From positions 1 through 9,788 of the forward strand of contig DHQM01000167.1 of assembly GCA_002408105.1 (NCBI GenBank): a stretch of 9,788 bases of DNA, given 5' to 3'. The position numbers and the translations under genes were made by a program. Positions 1 to 6,580 of this stretch are shown here, one piece after another. The notes under the pieces were generated by a model. It was not told where the DNA came from, did no database searches, and saw nothing but the letters and a program-made list of their open reading frames with translations. Source of the DNA: Gammaproteobacteria bacterium UBA5338 (lineage in GTDB: Bacteria; Pseudomonadota; Gammaproteobacteria; Pseudomonadales; UBA5862). Numbering within the stretch: position 1 is the stretch's first letter; each line of letters starts with the position of its first letter.

Positions 1-22
1 GGGCCCACCCCGGGGTGGGCCC
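1..22. repeat. Perfect 22-bp GC-only-plus-one-AT-pair palindrome at the window edge
   Basis: Bases 1-11 are the exact reverse complement of bases 12-22, with no spacer. It starts GGGCCCACCCC. It lies within the ubiD reading frame, and its axis is where the translated protein stops resembling UbiD. It may be a real GC-rich codon run or a fold-back at the end of an assembled sequence. Confidence 0.85.
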
Positions 23-635
23 GTTGCCACTCTTGAAAGTCCTGCGCGCCGCCGCGGTGGGCCAGCCAGCGCATGATGACCTTGTTGCGGTCGATCAACT
101 GTTGGCGGTAGATGCCGAGGTTCTGGCGGGGTTTGTTCGGCCCGCGCGTGATCACCAGGGCCCAGGTGATCAGTGGACCGGCGTCGTCCGGCCAGCAGGT
201 TTGCACTGGCAGCTGCCCGAGGTCGACTTCAGTCTCGGTGTGCACCACCTCTTGGCAAGGGGCGCTGCGCAGCTGCTTGGGTGCCAGGTTGATCGCCTGG
301 CGCAGCAGAGGGAATTTCTCCCAGGCGTCTTTCAGCCCTGTGGGTGGCTCCGGCTCCTTCAGGCTGGCGAGCACCTCGCCGATCGTGCGCAGCGCGTTCG
401 GATCTTCTTCGCCCATGCCGAGTGCAACCCGGCCGACGGTGCCAAACAGGTTGCCCAGTACAGGAATCTCGTATCCGCGGGGATTTTCGAACAGCAGGGC
501 CGGTCCATCGCGCACCAGAGTGCGACGACAGATCTCCGTCATTTCCAGGTTCGGGTCGATCTCATGGGAGATGCGTGTGAGTTCTCCCCGGCGCTCCAGG
601 GCGTCTATGAACTCGCGCAGGTCCCGGTAGCGCAT
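1..635 (-). CDS. ubiD: UbiD, 3-polyprenyl-4-hydroxybenzoate decarboxylase (N-terminal 211 residues; 3' end off the window)
   Basis: UbiD uses prenylated FMN to decarboxylate 3-polyprenyl-4-hydroxybenzoate in ubiquinone synthesis. The visible part reads [19 protein letters not shown] at the N-terminus and contains NLGIYRQQL (residues 172-180) and [11 protein letters not shown] (187-197), the conserved cofactor and metal region of the family. About 490 residues are usual, so more than half lies beyond the left edge; no stop codon is reached. The ATG at 633-635 begins 6 nt after the rho stop codon. Only a poor GC-rich sequence precedes it, with no clear Shine-Dalgarno, so translation is probably coupled to rho. 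The trxA-rho-ubiD order matches pseudomonads. The last three visible residues, VGP after HPG, do not look like the family (usually an acidic or basic residue then FP) and fall inside a perfect palindrome at the edge; see findings. Identification is very secure. Confidence 0.96.
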   Translation of the reverse strand, partial: MRYRDLREFIDALERRGELTRISHEIDPNLEMTEICRRTLVRDGPALLFENPRGYEIPVLGNLFGTVGRVALGMGEEDPNALRTIGEVLASLKEPEPPTGLKDAWEKFPLLRQAINLAPKQLRSAPCQEVVHTETEVDLGQLPVQTCWPDDAGPLITWALVITRGPNKPRQNLGIYRQQLIDRNKVIMRWLAHRGGAQDFQEWQRAHPGVG

Positions 636-641
636 CCGGCG

Positions 642-1901
642 CTATTTGCGCTTCATTGAAGCGAAAAACTCGTCGTTGGTCTTGGTTTGCTTGAGCTTGT
701 CGATCATGAACTCAATGGCGTCAATGTCTTCCATGGAGTTGATCAGCTTGCGCAGAATCCAGATGCGCTGCAGCTCTTCTTCGGTGGTGAGCAGCTCTTC
801 CCGGCGGGTTCCAGAGCGGCGAATGTTGATCGCCGGATAGACCCGCTTCTCGGCAAAGCGCCGATCCAGGTGGATCTCCGAGTTGCCGGTGCCCTTGAAT
901 TCTTCGTAAATCACCTCGTCCATTTTGGACCCAGTGTCGACCAGGGCGGTCGCGACAATGGTGAGGCTGCCGCCTTCCTCGATGTTCCTTGCGGCGCCGA
1001 AAAAGCGCTTGGGTCGCTCGAGCGCGTGGGCGTCGACCCCACCGGTGAGTACCTTGCCAGAGGAGGGCACCACGGTGTTGTAGGCGCGGGCCAGTCGGGT
1101 GATCGAGTCGAGCAGGATGACCACGTCTTTCTTGTGCTCAACCAGGCGCTTGGCTTTTTCGATCACCATTTCGGCGACCTGGACGTGGCGTGCAGGTGGC
1201 TCGTCGAAGGTGCTGGCAACCACCTCGCCACGGACCATCCGCTGCATCTCGGTGACTTCTTCGGGGCGCTCGTCGATCAACAGAACGATCAGATAGCATT
1301 CCGGGTTGTTGCGGGCGATTGAATGGGCCACGTTTTGCAGGAGCAGTGTCTTGCCGGCCTTGGGGGGCGACACAATCAGCGCCCGCTGACCTTTGCCGAT
1401 CGGACACACCAGGTCGATGATGCGGCCGGAGATGTCTTCGGTACTCCCGTTGCCGCTTTCCATGATCAGCCGTTCATCGGGAAACAGCGGGGTCAGGTTC
1501 TCGAACAGGATCTTGTTCTTGGAGTTTTCGGGCCGGCTGAGATTGATTTCATCGACCTTGAGCAAGGCAAAGTAGCGTTCGCCGTCTTTGGGCGGGCGGA
1601 TTTTTCCGGAAATCGTGTCGCCAGTGCGCAGGTTGAAACGCCGGATCTGGCTGGGCGACACGTAGATGTCGTCGGGACCTGCAAGGTAAGAGGAGTCTGC
1701 CGAGCGGAGAAAGCCGAAGCCATCCTGCAGTATTTCCAGAACCCCATCGCCGTAGATGTCTTCACCGCCTTTGGCGTGTTTTTTCAAAATGGTGAAGATG
1801 ATGTCTTGCTTGCGTGAGCGTGCCAGGTTTTCCAGGCCCATGCCGGAGGCAATGGACAGCAGCTCAGGGATGGGCTTGGTCTTGAGTTCAGTTAAATTCA
1901 T
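642..1901 (-). CDS. rho: Transcription termination factor Rho
   Basis: Rho is the hexameric RNA-dependent ATPase/translocase that ends transcription of untranslated RNA. At 419 residues it has the same length as E. coli Rho, and numbering matches. In order: an N-terminal helical part starting MNLTELK; an OB/cold-shock primary RNA-binding domain (about 48-120, with [17 protein letters not shown]); and the RecA-like motor. Visible motor motifs are Walker A SPPKAGKT (178-185), DERPEE (210-215), Walker B VILLD (261-265), Q-loop KVLTGG (283-288), R-loop GTGNSE (337-342) and the arginine finger in GTRREE (R366). The bicyclomycin-contacting residues I recall (K181, K184, D210, E211, R212, S266, R269) are all present, so sensitivity is predicted. 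The ATG at 1899-1901 is fixed by homology, but upstream there is only a pyrimidine-rich stretch with no Shine-Dalgarno sequence. It sits between trxA and ubiD on the same strand; autogenous control through the leader is likely. Confidence 0.99.
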   Translation of the reverse strand: MNLTELKTKPIPELLSIASGMGLENLARSRKQDIIFTILKKHAKGGEDIYGDGVLEILQDGFGFLRSADSSYLAGPDDIYVSPSQIRRFNLRTGDTISGKIRPPKDGERYFALLKVDEINLSRPENSKNKILFENLTPLFPDERLIMESGNGSTEDISGRIIDLVCPIGKGQRALIVSPPKAGKTLLLQNVAHSIARNNPECYLIVLLIDERPEEVTEMQRMVRGEVVASTFDEPPARHVQVAEMVIEKAKRLVEHKKDVVILLDSITRLARAYNTVVPSSGKVLTGGVDAHALERPKRFFGAARNIEEGGSLTIVATALVDTGSKMDEVIYEEFKGTGNSEIHLDRRFAEKRVYPAINIRRSGTRREELLTTEEELQRIWILRKLINSMEDIDAIEFMIDKLKQTKTNDEFFASMKRK

Positions 1902-2018
1902 AAGCAGGAAAATGCAGGATTAGAAGAAGCGGAGACGTCGGCAGGAGATGACCGACGGGCGGAGGCCCGGTCTGGACGGCGTGGTATTAGGAGTAGAAAA
2001 CGGGTAAGGCTAGTTTTA
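1902..2018 (-). promoter_or_regulatory. rho 5' leader: C-rich, G-poor, rut-like, without Shine-Dalgarno
   Basis: By hand count, the transcript strand has 33 C against 16 G over 1902-1980, and 19 C against 6 G in the 49 nt next to the start codon, with many YC dinucleotides (runs such as CTTCTTCTAATCCTGC). Such C-over-G RNA is what Rho loads on. A short bulged stem-loop is possible at 1950-1972 (GACC..GGGC on the plus strand pairing with GCCC..GGTC, loop GGAG). E. coli rho is known to be controlled by Rho-dependent attenuation in its leader. That the same happens here is inference. The leader start at about 2018 depends on the weak promoter at 2025-2053. Confidence 0.5.
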
Positions 2019-2024
2019 CGCGAA

Positions 2025-2053
2025 AATGTATCACCGCAGTGGCGGCGCGTCCA
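2025..2053 (-). promoter_or_regulatory. Candidate rho promoter (extended -10)
   Basis: Reading the minus strand, TGGACG (2048-2053, 4 of 6 to TTGACA), a 17-bp spacer ending in TGA, then TACATT (2025-2030, 4 of 6 to TATAAT). The TGn motif makes it an extended -10. Its -35 lies in the stem-loop after trxA. The match is modest, and rho may also be read from the trxA promoter. Confidence 0.3.
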
Positions 2054-2073
2054 CTTGAACCTGCGCCGCCCAC
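2039..2073 (-). terminator. Stem-loop after trxA; possible weak terminator or 3'-end stabiliser
   Basis: GTGGCGGCGC (2039-2048) pairs with GCGCCGCCCAC (2063-2073), a 10-bp stem with one bulged base and a 14-nt loop. It begins about 10 nt after the trxA stop. On the transcript strand it is followed by TGCGGTGATACATTTT, not by a clean U-tract, so efficient intrinsic termination is doubtful and read-through into rho is plausible. Confidence 0.4.
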
Positions 2074-2083
2074 CCGGGGCAAA

Positions 2084-2410
2084 TTATAGGTTGCTATCGA
2101 CAAACGTCGAGAGTTCGGACTTCGACATCGCGCCCACCTTGGTGGCTTCCACGTTCTCACCTTTGAACAGCATCAGTGTTGGAATCCCACGAACGCCGTA
2201 TTTGGCCGGGGTGGATTCGTTGTCATCGATGTTGATTTTGCACACTTTCAGCTTGTCTGCGTATTCGTCGGCAATTTCGTCCAACACCGGGGCGATCATC
2301 TTGCACGGTCCGCACCAGGGCGCCCAGTAGTCCAACAGGACGGGCACGTCCGACTTTAGGACTTCAGTCTCAAAAGTGCTATCGGTCACATGCACGATGC
2401 GTTCGCTCAT
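2084..2410 (-). CDS. trxA: Thioredoxin 1
   Basis: Cytoplasmic thiol-disulfide reductant kept reduced by thioredoxin reductase; electron donor for ribonucleotide reductase and other enzymes. The 108-residue protein has the thioredoxin fold from end to end: buried Asp27, active site WCGPCK (32-37, cysteines 33 and 36) and the cis-proline in GIPT (Pro77). Length equals that of E. coli TrxA. The ATG at 2408-2410 is preceded by GGAGA with 9-nt spacing. It lies between hemB and rho on the same strand. A good promoter overlaps the end of hemB, giving a predicted 5' untranslated region of about 97 nt. There is one extra Cys (57), which does not affect the assignment. Confidence 0.98.
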   Translation of the reverse strand: MSERIVHVTDSTFETEVLKSDVPVLLDYWAPWCGPCKMIAPVLDEIADEYADKLKVCKINIDDNESTPAKYGVRGIPTLMLFKGENVEATKVGAMSKSELSTFVDSNL

Positions 2411-2513
2411 GTCGAAGGGTCTCCATCGGTTCGAAATCTGCGGCGAGCCGCCAAGGTGCGCTGGCGGGCAGTGCGGGCGCGGGTGTTCGGAGTAAGAAGC
2501 AGCGATCCCGCTA

Positions 2514-3639
<1,126 letters not shown>

Positions 3640-3685
3640 CGCCCACTGGGCTCAGCCCGTTGGACAGATCAACACGAGGCAAACA

Positions 3686-5869
3686 ATGGAATCGAAACCG
3701 CCTGTCAGCCGCTGGTTGCTGGCCGCTCTGCTGGTTGGAGCCCCGCTGTGTTTTGTGGTGTTTGACCTGGGTCAGTACCTGAGTGTGGACACCGTGCGTG
3801 CCCAGCTCGAGCGCTGGGCTGGGTTGCGGGATGCGCATCCGCTTGGCACCTCGGCAGCCTATTTTGCTCTGTATGTGGGCGTGACTGCGCTGTCGATCCC
3901 TGGGGCGGCGGCCATTACGCTCGCCGGTGGCGCGCTCTTCGGGTTTTGGTGGGGGTTGGTGCTTGTCTCCTTCGCATCGACCCTGGGCGCGACCCTGGCC
4001 TTTTTGCTCTCACGCTACGTGCTGCGGGATTGGGTGCACGCACGGTTTCAGCGCTACCTGGCACCGGTGGACCGTGGCATGGAGCGGGATGGGGCGTTTT
4101 ATCTGTTCGGCTTGCGGCTGGTTCCTGTGTTTCCGTTCTTCGTGATCAATCTGGTCATGGGTTTGACGCGGCTCAATACCTGGACCTTCGTGTGGGTGAG
4201 CCAAGTGGGCATGCTGGTGGGGACTGCGGTCTACGTGAATGCGGGTCAGGCGTTGCGCGGGGTCGAGGAGTTTTCCCTGGCAGGGGTGCTGTCGACCGAA
4301 CTGGTGGTGGCAATGGCCTTACTCGGGGTCTTTCCCTTGGCGGCACGCCTTTTGTTTAACGCGTTTGATCGGCGCCGGGTATTGCGGCGCTTCAGCAAAC
4401 CCGCGAGCTTCGACGCCAACCTCATTGTGGTTGGCGGCGGGGCGGCAGGTCTCGTCGCTTCGGTGATTGGCAGCACACTGAGGGCCAAGACCATACTGAT
4501 CGAAGCCGAGCGTATGGGTGGAGACTGCCTCTATACAGGCTGTGTCCCCAGCAAAGCGCTGATCCGGGCGGCGCGCAGTGCTGCCGAGTACCGGCGAGGT
4601 GAAGCCTGGGGCGTTTCCCGGGCCGGAAACACCCAGGTGGACTTCAGCGCGGTGATGGACCATGTGCGCGGTGCGATTGGGCGCATCGAACCGCACGACT
4701 CGGTTGAGCGCTACGAATCGATGGGGGTTCGCTGTATTCGTGGCACAGCCAAGTTGCGCTCGCCCTGGGAAGTCGAGGTGAACGGCCAGGTGCTGAGTGC
4801 GCGGGCCATTGTCCTGGCGACTGGTGCGCGCCCGTTTGTCCCCGCCATTCCGGGCCTCAGTGAAGTTCCGCATGTGACCTCGGACACCCTGTGGAACTGG
4901 CAGCAACTCCCCGAGCGTCTGCTGGTGCTCGGTGCCGGAGCAGTTGGTTGCGAACTGGCCCAGGCCTGTGCCCGTCTGGGTGTGCAGGTGACCTTGGTAG
5001 ACCGCGCATCGCGGGTCTTGCACCAAAGCGAACCCGAAGCTTCGGCGCAGCTGGAGCGGGCCTTGGTGGCCGATGGAGTGGACCTGCGGTTGGGTCGCGA
5101 GGTGAGCCGGTTCGAATCGGGCGGGCCGAGCCCTGGCCGGGCCTTGCTATGCGCCCTGGACGGTGAGGCGGAGAAGGGGGCGAGGACGGATGCCGCCATC
5201 GAGTTCGATCAGGTGCTCATTGCCCTTGGGCGGCAGCCCGCCACGGCATCGCTGGGGCTCGAGGCCCTGGGCGTCGAGACTTGTGACCGCGGCTTTGTGC
5301 GGGTGGACCATCACCTGGCCACCACGGTCCCCACGGTCTATGCCTGTGGCGACTTGGTCGGCCCGCACCAGCTGACCCACATGGCTGGCGACCAGGCCTG
5401 GTACGCGGCGGTCAATGGTCTTTTCGGCTTTTTCTGGCGCCTGAAGCGCGAGGGCCGGTTGGTACCAAAGGTGGTGTTTACCGACCCGGAAGTCGCCTCG
5501 GTCGGGCTATCGATTGGCGAGGCCAACCGCCAAGGCGTTGCCTACGAAGCGACGCGCTACGAACTGGCCGAACTGGATCGTGCCATCGCGGACGGCGCCG
5601 CCTCAGGGTTCGTTCAGGTACTCACCCCGCCCGGCAAGGACCGCATTTTGGGTGTGACCATCGTGGCCGAGCACGCTGGAGAAATGCTCACCGAGTGGGT
5701 CTGGGCGATGAAATCGGACGCCGGACTCACCCGGATGCTGGCGGTTGTGCACCCGTACCCCACCTGGAGCGAGGCGAACAAGTTGGTTGCTTCGCAGTGG
5801 CGTAAGTCCCACGCGCCCGAGCGGGTCTTGCAGGGGCTTGCCTGGCTGCACCAGAGGCGGCTGCGTTAG
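3686..5869 (+). CDS. TVP38/TMEM64 (VTT) membrane domain fused to FAD-dependent disulfide oxidoreductase
   Basis: A 727-residue two-part protein. Residues 1-235 form a polytopic inner-membrane VTT/DedA-like domain: a first hydrophobic segment at about 10-28, the conserved IPGAAAITLAGGALFG stretch (71-86), a helical pair through 115, the re-entrant-like GLRLVPVFPFFVINLVMGL (142-160), and helices at about 168-188 and 203-222. A basic linker (229-238) leads to a class I pyridine nucleotide-disulfide oxidoreductase: FAD site VVGGGAAGL (248-256), redox pair in GGDCLYTGCVPSK (C281, C286), NAD(P)-binding LGAGAVGCELA (415-425), second FAD motif YACGDLVG (552-559) and C-terminal HPYPTWSE (689-696). Compared with dihydrolipoamide dehydrogenase HxHPTxxE, the catalytic His is Tyr691. 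There is no HMA domain and no C-terminal Cys pair, so it is not a standard mercuric reductase. Fusions of this kind are known in proteobacteria, but the substrate is unknown to me. GAGG (3676-3679) sits 6 nt before the ATG. Confidence 0.93.
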   Translation: MESKPPVSRWLLAALLVGAPLCFVVFDLGQYLSVDTVRAQLERWAGLRDAHPLGTSAAYFALYVGVTALSIPGAAAITLAGGALFGFWWGLVLVSFASTLGATLAFLLSRYVLRDWVHARFQRYLAPVDRGMERDGAFYLFGLRLVPVFPFFVINLVMGLTRLNTWTFVWVSQVGMLVGTAVYVNAGQALRGVEEFSLAGVLSTELVVAMALLGVFPLAARLLFNAFDRRRVLRRFSKPASFDANLIVVGGGAAGLVASVIGSTLRAKTILIEAERMGGDCLYTGCVPSKALIRAARSAAEYRRGEAWGVSRAGNTQVDFSAVMDHVRGAIGRIEPHDSVERYESMGVRCIRGTAKLRSPWEVEVNGQVLSARAIVLATGARPFVPAIPGLSEVPHVTSDTLWNWQQLPERLLVLGAGAVGCELAQACARLGVQVTLVDRASRVLHQSEPEASAQLERALVADGVDLRLGREVSRFESGGPSPGRALLCALDGEAEKGARTDAAIEFDQVLIALGRQPATASLGLEALGVETCDRGFVRVDHHLATTVPTVYACGDLVGPHQLTHMAGDQAWYAAVNGLFGFFWRLKREGRLVPKVVFTDPEVASVGLSIGEANRQGVAYEATRYELAELDRAIADGAASGFVQVLTPPGKDRILGVTIVAEHAGEMLTEWVWAMKSDAGLTRMLAVVHPYPTWSEANKLVASQWRKSHAPERVLQGLAWLHQRRLR

Positions 5870-6519
5870 AGGTTTTCTGCGGCCAAAAACTCTCGGGCTT
5901 CGGCGATGGATGCGTCCATGGCGATGATCAGCGCACCGACATCGGCTTCCACTCCGCGCAACTCGGTCTCGATCGAGGCGATCGCGCGTGCGTTCAGGTT
6001 GTGCTTGAGGTACATCACCTGGTCGCGGAACACTTGGAGCACGGGGTCGATGCGTGATTCGGCCGCGCGCATCTGTTCGATGAGTTTGGCGTAGCGGGCT
6101 TGGGTGGCCTTGAGTTGGTTGCGGCTGTTTTCGGCCAGGCGCTGGTTCTCGTACTGCTTGATCTCGCGGGCCCACTCGTCGAACAGATCTTCGGCGACGG
6201 TTTCGACCGCCTCGACCCGCTCATGCACGGCTTCGGCGCGGGACTCGGCAGCTTTCAGCTCTTTGTTCAGGCGGCTGTACTTGTCCTGCAGGTCACCGCC
6301 ATCGACCGTGATCACCGAACGGAATTTCTCCAGTGCCGAGGAGAACTGGTCTTTCGCGGCGACCTGCGCTTCTTGGGCAGATTCCACGCGGTCGGTCAGA
6401 ATCTCGCGTTTCTCGACGCCGAACTTTTCCATGGTTTCGTAGTACACGGTGCTGCACGCCGCCAAGGTTGTGGCAAGCATCAGGGTCAGCACGGTGCGGG
6501 CCTGGATTGTATGGAGCAT
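5866..6519 (-). CDS. DUF2959 family coiled-coil lipoprotein
   Basis: Unknown function; family known mainly from gammaproteobacteria. From the ATG at 6519 it has 217 residues: a lipoprotein signal ending LAAC (residues 19-22), then Ser at +2, which predicts outer-membrane sorting by the Lol rule. The remainder is almost all helix with heptad-like charge patterns, at about 40-165 and 185-215, rich in Glu, Ala, Arg and Gln, with conserved-looking YYETMEKFGVEKREIL (26-41) just after the lipid site. The frame is open to an ATG at 6564, but 6519 is chosen because AAGGA stands 6 nt before it and the signal peptide then begins correctly. The 3' end overlaps the convergent fusion gene by 4 bp. It lies 61 bp downstream of the ABC-F gene and may be co-transcribed with it. 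Confidence 0.85.
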   Translation of the reverse strand: MLHTIQARTVLTLMLATTLAACSTVYYETMEKFGVEKREILTDRVESAQEAQVAAKDQFSSALEKFRSVITVDGGDLQDKYSRLNKELKAAESRAEAVHERVEAVETVAEDLFDEWAREIKQYENQRLAENSRNQLKATQARYAKLIEQMRAAESRIDPVLQVFRDQVMYLKHNLNARAIASIETELRGVEADVGALIIAMDASIAEAREFLAAENL

Positions 6520-6548
6520 GGGGCTTCCTTGTGGTGGAGGGTCGAGGT

Positions 6549-6579
6549 GGCGCAGGGCAACCAAGGTAGTGGCTGCGCC
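6549..6579 (-). other. Short inverted repeat between ABC-F and DUF2959 genes
   Basis: GGCGCAG (6549-6555) pairs with CTGCGCC (6573-6579), 7 bp with a 17-nt loop, starting directly after the ABC-F stop. No U-tract follows. It could modulate read-through between the two genes or be chance. Confidence 0.25.
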
Positions 6580-6580
6580 C

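Noticed and set aside
15..659. 214-codon plus-strand open frame at the left end
   Set aside because: It is antisense to ubiD, whose minus-strand translation matches the family throughout.
1974..2010. Alternative rho promoter with TAATAC as -10
   Set aside because: Only 3 of 6 matches in each box (TAGCCT and TAATAC); the extended -10 at 2025-2030 is better.
1990..2076. A 28-codon GTG-started frame between trxA and rho on the minus strand, as a rhoL-like leader peptide
   Set aside because: No ribosome site, a GTG start within the trxA stem-loop, and no resemblance to the E. coli rho leader peptide as I recall it.
3686..5869. Mercuric reductase (MerA) assignment for the flavoenzyme domain
   Set aside because: There is no HMA domain, no C-terminal vicinal cysteines and no mer genes nearby, and the N-terminus is a VTT membrane domain.
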